Of a stretch of DNA of 23,558 bases, positions 14,068-22,583 are shown piece after piece; within the stretch, counting starts at the first letter, position 1, and each line of letters begins with the position of its first letter. The DNA comes from CAZGQY01 sp964528035. GTDB taxonomy: Bacteria > Pseudomonadota > Gammaproteobacteria > Methylococcales > UBA1147. The notes below the pieces were generated by a model, which ran no database searches, was not told the origin of the DNA, and saw only the letters and a program-made list of their open reading frames with translations. A program made the translations under genes and the position numbers. Where the stretch lies: NCBI GenBank assembly GCA_964528035.1, contig CAZGQY010000046.1, positions 1-23,558 on the forward strand, read 5' to 3'.

Positions 14068-16062
14068 GTGATACCCGAACTTGGTCATTTTTCACTAATA
14101 CTCTCCTTTAGCGTCGCACTGATGCTGGCTACCTTTCCTGTCGTCGGAGCCGCGCGAGGGTACCCAGGATGGATTGCACTGGCCCGTCCGGCAGCACACG
14201 CACACTTTCTGTTTATATTGATTGCTTTTGGGTGTCTGGCGTATTCCTTCATCGTGCACGATTTTTCTGTTGCCTACGTGGCCAATAATTCAAACTCTGC
14301 ATTGCCATTGTTGTATCGTATTTCCGCAGTGTGGGGTGCTCATGAGGGTTCTTTGTTGCTTTGGGCTCTGGTGTTATCGATCTGGACAGCAGCGGTGGCA
14401 ATATTCAGTCGCAGCGTTCCGGATGAAATTATCGCTCGAGTGTTGGGTGTAATGGGTATGGTCAGCGTCGGCTTTATGTTGTTTATGCTACTGACTTCTA
14501 ACCCATTCGAACGGATGATCCCGGCACCGTTTGATGGTCGAGATTTAAACCCTTTACTGCAAGACCCGGGTTTAGCCATACATCCGCCAATGTTATACAT
14601 CGGTTATGTTGGTTTTTCAGTAGTTTTTGCTTTTGCCATCGCCTCGATGTTGAGTGGTCAGATGGATACCGCCTGGGCGAGATGGTCAAGGCCGTGGACG
14701 AATGTAGCCTGGCTGTTTTTAACCTGTGGAATCGCTCTGGGCAGTTGGTGGGCTTATTACGAATTGGGTTGGGGCGGATGGTGGTTCTGGGATCCGGTGG
14801 AGAATGCGTCGTTTATGCCCTGGTTAGTGGGTACGGCTCTTATTCATTCATTGGCGGTCACCGAAAAGCGGGGTTGTTTTAAGGCCTGGACCGTACTTCT
14901 GGCTATATTCGCGTTTTCATTAAGTTTGCTGGGTACCTTTTTGGTTCGATCAGGTGTTTTGACCTCGGTACATGCGTTTGCGACTGATCCTACCCGAGGG
15001 TTGTTTATTCTGATATTTCTTTCGGTGGTTATCGGTGGATCCTTGTTGCTGTACGCGATCAGGGCGCCGCAGATCCGTAGTGTAGGGCAGTTTGAACTGG
15101 TTTCCAAAGATTCTGCACTGTTAATTAATAATGTGTTGTTAGTGGTGGCTGCGGCTAGTGTGTTGTTGGGAACTCTTTATCCTTTGTTTATCGACGCATT
15201 GGGAATGGGAAAGATTTCGGTAGGATTGCCTTATTTCAATAGCGTATTCGTACCGCTCACTGCACCGCTGGGCTTTCTAGTGGGTTTCGCTGCGTTTATT
15301 CGCTGGAAAAAGGACAGTATCAAACGATTATCAGTGCGTTTACGGCAAATATTTATAATCAGCGTGATCCTTGGATTGGCGATACCGGTATTGGTGATGC
15401 CGTATTTTTCCGGGAAGGCTGCGATAGGTACAGTGTTAGCCGTATGGGTGGCGTTAACAACTATTACGGGAATCCTCGAGCGGGTGACTAAGAATGGATT
15501 TAAATGGCGCAATTTTGCCTCGGTACCGAGAGCGTTCTATGGCATGAGCATCGCCCATTTTGGTTTAGCTGTATTTATTACCGGCATCACATTAACGTCG
15601 AATTACAGTATTGAAAAAGACGTACGTATGGCACCCGGTGAGCAAATGGAAATGGCCGGGTATCGGTTTGAATTGCAACAAATACGACGGTATACCGGAC
15701 CTAACTTCAGTGCCGATGAAGGCGTTGTAAAAGTGACATCAGAGGGCGAATTGGTTGCTATGTTAATGCCGCAGAAAAGAATATACCAGGTTCAGAAAAT
15801 GCCCATGACTGAAGCTGCGATTGATGCCGGGTTGTTTCGCGATTTATTTTTCGCTCTTGGCGAGCCATTGGGTGGTGGTGATGCCTGGAGTGTCCGAATT
15901 TATCACAAACCCTTCATTCGCTGGATCTGGATGGGAGCCTTGTTCATGGCATTCGGAGGACTAATTGCCTCATTGGATAAGCGTTATCGTTCGGTGCCGG
16001 TACGCAGCCAGATCCGTATAGACAGAGCTACTACTGGTGCGGCTGAAGCAGAGGTAACCTAG
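14068..16062 (+). CDS. ccmF: Cytochrome c heme lyase subunit CcmF
   Basis: A 664-residue, many-helix inner-membrane protein that ligates heme to apocytochrome c together with CcmH. The tryptophan-rich motif is WGGWWFWD (235-242), extended by PVENASFMPWL. WGAHEGSLLLWAL (89-101) and FLVRSGVLTSVHAFATDPTRG are other CcmF landmarks, and a periplasmic domain near the C-terminus carries ALGEPLGGGDAWSVRIYHKPF. The start is GTG behind TAGGA. It begins after the hairpin element and overlaps ccmG by one base. Length is normal. Confidence 0.96.
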   Translation: MIPELGHFSLILSFSVALMLATFPVVGAARGYPGWIALARPAAHAHFLFILIAFGCLAYSFIVHDFSVAYVANNSNSALPLLYRISAVWGAHEGSLLLWALVLSIWTAAVAIFSRSVPDEIIARVLGVMGMVSVGFMLFMLLTSNPFERMIPAPFDGRDLNPLLQDPGLAIHPPMLYIGYVGFSVVFAFAIASMLSGQMDTAWARWSRPWTNVAWLFLTCGIALGSWWAYYELGWGGWWFWDPVENASFMPWLVGTALIHSLAVTEKRGCFKAWTVLLAIFAFSLSLLGTFLVRSGVLTSVHAFATDPTRGLFILIFLSVVIGGSLLLYAIRAPQIRSVGQFELVSKDSALLINNVLLVVAAASVLLGTLYPLFIDALGMGKISVGLPYFNSVFVPLTAPLGFLVGFAAFIRWKKDSIKRLSVRLRQIFIISVILGLAIPVLVMPYFSGKAAIGTVLAVWVALTTITGILERVTKNGFKWRNFASVPRAFYGMSIAHFGLAVFITGITLTSNYSIEKDVRMAPGEQMEMAGYRFELQQIRRYTGPNFSADEGVVKVTSEGELVAMLMPQKRIYQVQKMPMTEAAIDAGLFRDLFFALGEPLGGGDAWSVRIYHKPFIRWIWMGALFMAFGGLIASLDKRYRSVPVRSQIRIDRATTGAAEAEVT

Positions 16063-16595
16063 TGTTACGTTCTTTGCTGCCGTTGGCATTGTTTGTACTG
16101 TTGATCGGATTTCTGGCTGCCGGTTTAAATCTAAATCCACGAGAAGTACCGTCACCTCTGGTCGGCCGTCCGGCGCCACAATTTTTATTAAAGCAGTTGC
16201 ATGAAATTGACAAAACTTTAGGCCCGGCCGATCTTAAAGGCAAGGTTTGGGTGCTGAACGTATGGGCCTCCTGGTGTGTCTCGTGTCGAGCTGAACATCC
16301 AATATTGAATGCCTGGAGTTCCGATAAAAACCTGTTTCTGATCGGTTTGAATTATAAAGATGCGCAAAATGATGCGCTTCAATGGTTGAGGCGTCTGGGC
16401 AATCCATATACCTACAGTGTCGTTGATAGAGACGGGCGAGTCGGCCTGGATTGGGGTGTGTACGGCGTACCGGAAAGTTTTGTCATCGATAAGAAGGGCA
16501 TTATTCGCTATAAGCATATTGGTCCAATCACAATGGAAGATTTGAATAGCATTTTGAAACCTTTATTAGCTGAATTGGAGGGAGAATCAGCGTGA
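16062..16595 (+). CDS. ccmG: Thiol-disulfide oxidoreductase CcmG/DsbE
   Basis: A 177-residue periplasmic thioredoxin-fold protein with an N-terminal membrane anchor (about 5-23). The active site is WCVSC (Cys72, Cys75) in VLNVWASWCVSCRAEHP, and GVYGVPESFVID supplies the cis-proline loop. It keeps the cysteines of apocytochrome c or CcmH reduced. The GTG start lies on the last base of the ccmF stop (TAGTG), and its stop overlaps the ccmH GTG, so translation is probably coupled throughout. Confidence 0.95.
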   Translation: MLRSLLPLALFVLLIGFLAAGLNLNPREVPSPLVGRPAPQFLLKQLHEIDKTLGPADLKGKVWVLNVWASWCVSCRAEHPILNAWSSDKNLFLIGLNYKDAQNDALQWLRRLGNPYTYSVVDRDGRVGLDWGVYGVPESFVIDKKGIIRYKHIGPITMEDLNSILKPLLAELEGESA

Positions 16596-17047
16596 AGCGG
16601 GTGTTAACTGTAGTTTTCTTTTGTATGCTCTGGTCCTTTGCAGCGGCCAAAGTTGAAGTTGTTGAATTTAGCGATCCCGAGGATAGCAAACGCTACAAGA
16701 CTCTGATTAAGGAGTTGCGCTGCATGGTTTGTCAAAATCAGAATATTGCTTCTTCCAATGCGGATCTTGCCAAAGATTTACGCCAACAGGTCTATCAAAG
16801 GATAGCTAATGGCGAAACCAATGAACAGATTGTTGCATTTATGGTGGCTCGGTATGGCGATTTTGTTCTTTATAAACCTCCGTTGAATGCTAAAACCAGC
16901 TTACTTTGGCTCGGGCCATTTGTTCTCTTGATTGTAGCAGTGTCGGTTATGATCATTTTGATCCGTAAGCGTAAAATCCAAACTACGAGCGACATTGATG
17001 ATGAAGAAATTGATAGAGTGCGTCGCCTATTGGATAACAATAAATGA
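16592..17047 (+). CDS. ccmH: Cytochrome c maturation protein CcmH (CcmL-type)
   Basis: A 151-residue protein with signal peptide (about 1-19), a short periplasmic three-helix domain with the redox pair LRCMVCQNQ (Cys44, Cys47), and a C-terminal membrane helix (about 104-124). It holds and reduces the apocytochrome CXXCH before heme ligation. The start is GTG, overlapping the ccmG stop. This is the short form; the TPR part is encoded separately as ccmI, as in Pseudomonas and unlike the fused E. coli CcmH. A 119-base gap follows. Confidence 0.94.
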   Translation: MKRVLTVVFFCMLWSFAAAKVEVVEFSDPEDSKRYKTLIKELRCMVCQNQNIASSNADLAKDLRQQVYQRIANGETNEQIVAFMVARYGDFVLYKPPLNAKTSLLWLGPFVLLIVAVSVMIILIRKRKIQTTSDIDDEEIDRVRRLLDNNK

Positions 17048-17166
17048 CTGGTGTTCTGTTTGTCATGCAATCAATAATTTGCATTGGGCGAAAAATAGTC
17101 GTTGGATCATTTTAGATAATCAAACACTCTTGTGCGCTCAATTGAAGATTTGGTGAATAGTAACTT

Positions 17167-18423
17167 ATGATTTTGTTTTGGATAATCGCGATGGTGATGA
17201 TCGCGGTCGCGTTGTATTTTGTGCTGCGGCCGTTAATGGCCAGCGAATTTTTGTTTGTTCGAGGTCGGCAGGATCGCAATATAGCAATCGCCAGAGAGCG
17301 TTTAGAGGAGTTGGACGGGGAGCTGAAAGAGGGCATACTGACGGTTGATGAACATGCTCGCAGTCGTCAGGAGATTGAACAGGTATTGGCTGCAGACTTG
17401 GTTAATGAGCCGAAATTGCCACAACAGTCTACTTTGTCTCAAGGGCGGTGGGGTACCTTGGTTGTTGCGGTCTCCGTACCCGCCATATCGGTCGCTATGT
17501 ATCTGTTTCTGGGTAATCCTTCCGGTTTGGATATGGCAAAAAATAGTCCATCCTCCGCGCACGCCGATCGAATTTCTAAATTAGCCTCCATCGAAAAAAT
17601 GGTAAACGGTCTTGCAGAGCGTTTACGGGAAAATCCTGACGATGCCAATGGCTGGCGCTTACTTGCCCGTTCCTACAAAGTCATGGCGCGCTTCCCTGAA
17701 GCCGTGGCAGCTTTGCGACAGGCACGAGGTATAGTGGGCGATGACCCGGATGTACTCGTTGAACTTGCCGATGTGATTACTGCTCAACAAAACGGTGATT
17801 TTTCTGGAGCGCCCACTGAGCTTGTCAGACTTGCCCTGGAAAAAGCACCCGATAATCCACAGGTTTTATGGATGGCGGGTCAATCTGCGGCGACCCGGGG
17901 TGATTTCCAGATCGCAGTAGATTACTGGGTTCGCCTGAAGGAGCTTATTCCTGCTGATTCCAAGGGAATATCCATTATTGATGATGCTATCGCCGAAGCA
18001 CAAAAAAGGCTTGGGCTGCCGGTTGCAAAGCAGCCAAATATTGCCGTTGCCTCTGAAACTGTTAACGTTAGTACTCAAGCGTCAATTGATGTGAAAGTCT
18101 TGCTGCACCCCAGTTTGATGAAGCAGGTCTCCGAAAACGATACTTTGTTTATCTATGCACAGGCATTGTCCGGGCCGCCAATGCCACTGGCTGTGGTGCG
18201 TAAACAGGTTAAGGATTTGCCCATACAGGTGACTCTGGATGACTCGATGGCGATGATGCCGACTATGAAGTTGTCGAAGTTCAAAGATGTCCGTGTGGCT
18301 GCCAGAATTTCGAAAACCGGCAATGCAATACCTCAGCCTGGAGATTATCGCGGAATTGTAAAACCAGTATCCACGCATGAAGAAGCGCTGATTGAAGTGG
18401 TGATTGGCGAGAAAATTCCATAA
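17167..18423 (+). CDS. ccmI: Apocytochrome c chaperone CcmI (TPR protein)
   Basis: A 418-residue protein with two N-terminal membrane helices (about 3-25 and 95-115) around a cytoplasmic loop (ERLEELDGELKEG motif), then periplasmic TPR repeats from about 140 to 280 (NPDDANGWRLLARSYKVMAR and FPEAVAALRQARGI). A C-terminal beta domain follows, about 300-418. It binds the C-terminus of apocytochromes and delivers them to CcmF/H. It closes the ccm run. The 119-base spacer from ccmH is wider than other junctions and has no visible structure beyond a short stem; the ribosome site before the ATG is weak. Confidence 0.92.
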   Translation: MILFWIIAMVMIAVALYFVLRPLMASEFLFVRGRQDRNIAIARERLEELDGELKEGILTVDEHARSRQEIEQVLAADLVNEPKLPQQSTLSQGRWGTLVVAVSVPAISVAMYLFLGNPSGLDMAKNSPSSAHADRISKLASIEKMVNGLAERLRENPDDANGWRLLARSYKVMARFPEAVAALRQARGIVGDDPDVLVELADVITAQQNGDFSGAPTELVRLALEKAPDNPQVLWMAGQSAATRGDFQIAVDYWVRLKELIPADSKGISIIDDAIAEAQKRLGLPVAKQPNIAVASETVNVSTQASIDVKVLLHPSLMKQVSENDTLFIYAQALSGPPMPLAVVRKQVKDLPIQVTLDDSMAMMPTMKLSKFKDVRVAARISKTGNAIPQPGDYRGIVKPVSTHEEALIEVVIGEKIP

Positions 18424-18779
18424 AAACAAATCCAAAAATGCCTGATTCTGGGCCAAAACTGCAACATTAGCCTGCACGGTTAGATGCAGAAGAAGGTTCC
18501 ATTTTCTTCTTTGCTTTAACAAATAAAGATTCGCAGGCGGTTAAAGGGTGAAATTTCACGAAGGCTGTGATCCGGTTACAATAAGTACGTTCTGTGTGAA
18601 TTGAATAATACAAACGCAGAATCAAATTATGGGTTTCTGTCAGTACTGATTGTCCTGAACTGTGTGTTGACATATTTCCAGGAAAGTGTTGGCACATCAG
18701 TCGTTAGGCTTTGGAGTTAGACACGGATAGTTATAAAATATTTTTTACGTTATGCCGCACATAAGGAGGGTGGTCGATA
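18424..18779. other. Gap after ccmI holding an integrase relic and attI-like boxes
   Basis: These 356 bases have no intact gene. On the minus strand lies the integrase relic described separately. Two integron core-type words occur on the plus strand: GTTAGAT (18479-18485, continuing GC) and GTTAGGC (18703-18709), the latter just beyond the relic's 5' end, where attI would lie. Each word alone is expected by chance many times in a window of this size. A strong ribosome site, AAGGAGG, ends the gap in front of the next gene. No clear terminator follows ccmI. Confidence 0.35.
18548..18649 (-). pseudogene. Integron-type integrase N-terminal relic
   Basis: Within a minus-strand open frame (18697-18467) the residues SVLTETHNLILRLYYSIHTE, then RTYCNRITAFVKFH, line up with the SAM-like N-terminal domain of integron integrases: compare the IntI1-type pattern [20 protein letters not shown] followed by QAYVNWVRAFIRFH. 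The shared skeleton is YS-x-x-TE-x-x-Y, then F, two residues and FH. Similarity ends at FH; what follows is unrelated, and no catalytic domain exists. It points away from the two plus-strand genes to its right, the layout of an integrase and its cassettes. The alignment is by eye from memory of the family. Another tyrosine recombinase is possible. Confidence 0.5.
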
Positions 18780-19328
18780 ATGGATGATACTTCTATCGTT
18801 GTAATTATTTTATTGGTTTTCTTTTGGCTCACACTCATTTCGATAGTGATAGTGATAGTGGGAGTTATTGGTTTTATTCTATGGCAGAGAAAAACGTCTA
18901 AAGAATACGAAAAAGATATTAATTTGGTGACAATTACTGAAGAGGGTAATGAATTGCGTGAATCTTTAAGGAATTTGCAAACGACAACCGCGAATAATTT
19001 TAAGATAATTACAGACTTTCATATAAATGCACTGGGTCAGTTTAAAAATAGGAAACTCCGAAAATCAGAACTAGATTATTTGCAGCGTCACATATTAGGA
19101 TTGATGCCGTTGATTAAGGAAATAGAGCCTAAAGAGTTACCTCACGATCAAGCAGAGATTGTACGAGCAGCTAAGTTTCAAATTGGCCAAAATATTTTAG
19201 ACGTGTCAAATTCTGTAAAAGCAGGATTTTTAAATCAAAATAGAAAGAATCAGTTGAAATTGGAAGCATTTAAAGTTGCCGCTCGCTTAGGCGCAAAAGC
19301 GGCCACTAATGGTTTGCCTGCTCCTTAA
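18780..19328 (+). CDS. Hypothetical membrane-anchored protein
   Basis: A 182-residue protein I do not recognise. Residues about 6-34 form a hydrophobic helix rich in Ile and Val (IVVIILLVFFWLTLISIVIV), partly encoded by three GATAGT repeats at 18842-18859. The rest is a charged, mostly helical cytoplasmic domain with no enzyme motif, including NELRESLRNLQTTTANNFK (about 57-75), perhaps a short coiled coil. The gene has a strong ribosome site, AAGGAGG, eleven bases before ATG. It is AT-richer in feel than the ccm genes and sits right of the integrase relic, so horizontal origin is plausible. Confidence 0.6.
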   Translation: MDDTSIVVIILLVFFWLTLISIVIVIVGVIGFILWQRKTSKEYEKDINLVTITEEGNELRESLRNLQTTTANNFKIITDFHINALGQFKNRKLRKSELDYLQRHILGLMPLIKEIEPKELPHDQAEIVRAAKFQIGQNILDVSNSVKAGFLNQNRKNQLKLEAFKVAARLGAKAATNGLPAP

Positions 19329-19603
19329 TCTAGATGCTCTTATTTGATATTTAAATCGAAGGGATCAGATTTGTTGATTGTTCTTTGTGGCTCGATATGC
19401 CTCTGACTTCCGACCGTCGTCACGCTTTTTCTGTAAAGAAGCAGATTTGTTTGTTATTGCTTTGCTGAATAATAATTTGATAAATACACGCCAAATTGAG
19501 TTTTGCTAATCGAGGCGTGCCATTTCTTCTTTATATTTGTAGGTCTTTATAGTATATAACTCATTATATTGGAAATATCATTAACTCTGACTGTTTCGAT
19601 AAT

Positions 19604-19993
19604 ATGCTATCGAAAAAAGACTTAAAACTCCGAAAGCCTGTCTGGTCGTCTTTGTCACAGTTATGGCTAGATACCGAACTTGAAGAGGGTGATCTCAACC
19701 GAATTGCTAAAGCTATGTTTGAAAGTGGGTATTCTATAGAAGTATTAAGGGGTATTTATGAGATAGAGGTTGCTCCGATTGTCTACACTAACCTTCTCAG
19801 TCCGGCAGGAGAATGGGCTGGTTTTGACGATGAATGGTTGCATGAAAAAATAATTTCCTCATTGAACTCAAAAAAACATTGTGTTGGATTCTTTATGATG
19901 TTCAAACGTAGGTTAATGTTTTACGCTACCGAAACACATTGGAAAACTTTGATAATACGAGTCAATGAAATGAAACATAAGGATCAAGATTAG
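19604..19993 (+). CDS. DUF7079-like small protein
   Basis: A 129-residue soluble protein. The pattern RKPVWSSLSQLWLDTELEEG, then IAKAMFESGYSIEVLRGI, YEIEVAPIVYTNLLSPAGEW and AGFDDEWL matches what I recall of the DUF7079 family, whose function is unknown and whose genes are often found in accessory DNA. No ribosome site of note precedes the ATG. The 275 bases between it and the previous gene contain only a CACGCC/GGCGTG inverted repeat near 19488-19518. Its stop codon lies inside the attC-like inverted repeat at 19989, the usual position of a cassette gene end. Confidence 0.6.
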   Translation: MLSKKDLKLRKPVWSSLSQLWLDTELEEGDLNRIAKAMFESGYSIEVLRGIYEIEVAPIVYTNLLSPAGEWAGFDDEWLHEKIISSLNSKKHCVGFFMMFKRRLMFYATETHWKTLIIRVNEMKHKDQD

Positions 19994-20044
19994 ATTGTAA
20001 TATGAGCCTAAGCGAGACGCCACAATCTGATTCGTGTGTTGGGC
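19989..20044. other. Degenerate attC-like site
   Basis: GATTAGATTGT (19989-19999) pairs with ACAATCTGATTC (20022-20033) with one bulged base. GTTGGGC (20038-20044) is a perfect GTTRRRY box at the right. The matching left box would be GATCAAG (19982-19988), which matches only in part. The bulge lies on the right arm, and homology with the site at 2561 suggests the minus orientation, but with one box decayed the orientation is uncertain. It overlaps the end of the DUF7079-like gene. Confidence 0.35.
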
Positions 20045-20153
20045 GAGCCCGTTGTTTCTGGAATGGTTTGTTATGAAAATATCTTTTTGAGTCGTGCTGG
20101 ATTTCAAGACTTGGGGATACTGAAAACTTTAAGATTCAGCAAAAGTCGTTGCC
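20038..20153. repeat. Dispersed module, copy B
   Basis: Inverted relative to copy A at 2456-2567. It starts with the core box GTTGGGC, continues GAGCCCGTTGTTTC, then TATGAAAATATCTTTTTGAG, CAAGACTTGGGG, TTAAGATTCAGC and ends near GTTGCC. It is about 116 bases with no reading frame. In both copies the core box of an attC-like site is the first element of the repeat, so the repeat behaves as the flank of such a site rather than as part of a gene. Confidence 0.7.
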
Positions 20154-20256
20154 TAATCTCTGTTAAAAAATCTCAAACAATTAATGGTAAAACCCGATAA
20201 AGAAAATTGCCAGAGTGTTGCAAAGCGTTTCAAGAAAATGCATTTAACTGTAAAAA

Positions 20257-20952
20257 TTAGTTTCTTGGCCCAAATATCGCCGTACCAATTCTGACGATAG
20301 TGGATCCTTCTGCAATGGCTGCTTCCAGATCGCCCGACATTCCCATGGAAAGAGTGTCGCTCTTATAGCCATTGCCCTCTAGGGTTTGTTGTGCTTTTTT
20401 TAGCATACGAAATGGCATTCGTTGATTTTCAAATGTTGTTTCTGTTGCTGGAATCGCCATGAGCCCTCTGAGTTGCAAATTCGGTAGATCGGTGATCGCT
20501 GATGCTAATTCAGGGAGTTCGTCTACAGATACTCCTGCTTTTGTGGGTTGCGAATCGATGTTGACCTGAATGCAAATGTTAAGAGCCGGGAGTTCTGTGT
20601 CGCGTTGTTCGCTTAAACGGCGAGCAATCTTTATACGATCTACACTGTGTACCCAGGAAAACCGGTTTGCGATGGCCCGGGTTTTATTGGACTGGATGGG
20701 GCCGATGAAATGCCAGAAAATATTGTAGTCTTTCAATAAATCCTGTTTGTTCAGCGCTTCCTGAAGATAGTTTTCACCAAAGTGTCGTTGATGATTTTCG
20801 TAGGCAGAAATCAATTCATCCGCAGTTCGCGTTTTGCTAACAGCAAGTAATAAAACTGAATCAGCCAGGCGACCATGATTATTCTCGGCAATATGGATTT
20901 GCGAACGAACCTTTTCAAGTCTTTCCTGTAATAACATGGTTTTGTTTTTCAA
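20257..20952 (-). CDS. yggS: PLP homeostasis protein YggS/PLPBP
   Basis: A 231-residue cytosolic PLP-binding protein that buffers pyridoxal phosphate; family members have no known enzyme activity. The cofactor lysine is Lys40 in LLAVSKTR; HFIGPIQSNKTR, HSVDR and SMGMSGDLEAAIAEGSTIVR are family signatures, the last forming the phosphate-binding region. Length is normal. The start could also be the internal Met six codons later. It is divergent from pilT across 229 bases, the gene order seen in Pseudomonas and relatives, so the intergenic region should carry promoters for both; I cannot place their boxes with confidence. Confidence 0.94.
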   Translation of the reverse strand: MKNKTMLLQERLEKVRSQIHIAENNHGRLADSVLLLAVSKTRTADELISAYENHQRHFGENYLQEALNKQDLLKDYNIFWHFIGPIQSNKTRAIANRFSWVHSVDRIKIARRLSEQRDTELPALNICIQVNIDSQPTKAGVSVDELPELASAITDLPNLQLRGLMAIPATETTFENQRMPFRMLKKAQQTLEGNGYKSDTLSMGMSGDLEAAIAEGSTIVRIGTAIFGPRN

Positions 20953-21181
20953 TTGGCTATAATTGATGGGAAAGCATCACAGGTTGATATTTTAATACAA
21001 AATCGAAGGTTACTATTCATCCTGTTTAGTGTATAGAGTGTAAGTCGTAGTTTTTTGGGGGAGAGTAAATTTTACTTTTGTTCCGATTTAAACATTTACT
21101 TGTAGAATTCAGAAGTATTTAGATTCTGCTCTATATGAAAAATTATTGAATAGACACCATCGAATAATTAACGAGGATACT

Positions 21182-22216
21182 ATGGATATTGCAGAGTTAC
21201 TGGCTTTTTCAGTGAAGAATAACGCATCTGACTTGCATTTATCGGCTGGATTACCGCCGATGATTCGGGTGGACGGTGATATTCGTCGTATTAACGTTCC
21301 GTTGCTTGAACATAAAGACGTACACGCATTGGTGTACGATATTATGAATGACAAACAGCGCAAGGACTTCGAAGAATTCTTCGAAACGGATTTTTCTTTT
21401 GAGTTACCGGGTGTGGCTCGATTCCGTGTCAATGCGTTCAATCAGGATCGAGGTGCTGCGGCGGTATTTCGTACCATTCCGTCAAAAGTATTAACACTCG
21501 AAGAGTTGGGGTGTCCGAAGTTTTTCCAGGAGATTACCCGAAAACCACGTGGAATGATATTGGTCACAGGGCCAACCGGGTCAGGTAAGTCCACGACTCT
21601 GGCGGCGATGATTGATTTTATTAATACCAATGATTATGCCCACGTTCTTACTGTCGAAGATCCTATCGAGTTTGTTCATCAGAGTAAAAAATGTCTGATT
21701 AACCAACGAGAGGTACACCGCGATACATTGGGGTTCAATGAAGCGCTCAGGTCTGCATTGCGTGAAGATCCGGATGTGATTCTGGTGGGGGAATTGCGGG
21801 ATCTGGAAACCATTCGCCTGGCGTTAACCGCAGCGGAAACCGGACATTTAGTGTTTGGAACCTTGCATACCAGTTCGGCAGCGAAGACCATTGATAGAAT
21901 AATCGATGTATTCCCAGCGGCTGAAAAGTCCATGATTCGATCCATGCTTTCAGAATCGTTACAGGCAGTAATTTCGCAGACTCTGTTAAAGAAAGTAGGC
22001 GGTGGCCGAACGGCCGCACACGAAATCATGGTGGGTACCGCTGCGATTCGAAATCTTATCCGTGAGGATAAAGTCGCGCAGATGTATTCTGCAATTCAAA
22101 CCGGTCGTAAAGAAGGTATGCAGACTCTGGATCAGAATTTACTTGAGCTGGTTGACCGTGGATTGATATCTCGACAAATAGCGCGGGTACGAGCGGTTAA
22201 TAAATCATCATTTTAG
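21182..22216 (+). CDS. pilT: Type IV pilus retraction ATPase PilT
   Basis: A 344-residue hexameric ATPase that powers pilus retraction and twitching. Walker A is GPTGSGKST (130-138); the Asp box is TVEDPIEFVH; Walker B lies in DPDVILVGELRD; the His box is TGHLVFGTLHTSSA. AIRNLIREDK near 290 is the PilT-specific AIRNLIRE motif, which separates it from PilU and PilB. I start at the ATG at 21182, twelve codons into the longest frame, because GAGG precedes it and MDIAELLAFSVKNNASDLHL is the canonical N-terminus. The C-terminus (ISRQIARVRAVNKSSF) is full length. The gene usually next to it, pilU, is absent; a broken PIN gene follows directly. Confidence 0.95.
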   Translation: MDIAELLAFSVKNNASDLHLSAGLPPMIRVDGDIRRINVPLLEHKDVHALVYDIMNDKQRKDFEEFFETDFSFELPGVARFRVNAFNQDRGAAAVFRTIPSKVLTLEELGCPKFFQEITRKPRGMILVTGPTGSGKSTTLAAMIDFINTNDYAHVLTVEDPIEFVHQSKKCLINQREVHRDTLGFNEALRSALREDPDVILVGELRDLETIRLALTAAETGHLVFGTLHTSSAAKTIDRIIDVFPAAEKSMIRSMLSESLQAVISQTLLKKVGGGRTAAHEIMVGTAAIRNLIREDKVAQMYSAIQTGRKEGMQTLDQNLLELVDRGLISRQIARVRAVNKSSF

Positions 22217-22217
22217 T

Positions 22218-22583
22218 TTAGCAGGGGAATCTCCTCGTGATATTTCGGTTTCTGAAGAACTGACAAAACTCATTTATACTGAAAAAGCAAAAATTATCGG
22301 GCCGATTAGACAAGAAGTATTATCTGGTTACAGTGATATAAAACAGTACAATAAACTTAAACATAAATTAATGTACTTTCCTAACGAGCCTATTATAGAT
22401 GATGACTATCTGTCTGCGGCTAGATTCTCTAACCGTTGCAGACAGAAAGGAATCCAAGGCTCACATATAGATTTTATTATTTGTGCTGTAGCTAACAGGC
22501 TAAAAATAAGCATTTTTACATATGATAAAGATTTCGAATTTTATTCTCAGATGATTCCTGTAGCATTGCATTTAAAAAGCTAA
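22218..22583 (+). pseudogene. PIN-domain (VapC-like) toxin lacking its 5' end
   Basis: The frame from 22218 reads LAGESPRDISVSEELTKLIY and ends FEFYSQMIPVALHLKS. IIGPIRQEVLSGYSDIKQY carries the glutamate of the PIN active site, GSHIDFIICAVA an acidic residue of it, and ISIFTYDKDFEFY the final aspartate. The expected start (about 12-20 residues with VDTSVWS) is missing: the frame runs open into the pilT 3' end with no initiation codon or ribosome site. A later in-frame ATG at 22371 would leave only 70 residues. No antitoxin gene lies beside it. This looks like a toxin gene cut by a deletion that joined it to the end of pilT. Confidence 0.75.

Noticed and set aside
18479..18485. GTTAGATGC as a full attC site
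   Set aside because: No complementary left box or paired arms upstream; a lone GTTRRRY word is expected by chance about once per kilobase per strand.
18842..18859. Three GATAGT repeats as a phase-variable tract
   Set aside because: The six-base unit keeps the frame, so copy change would only lengthen the membrane helix.
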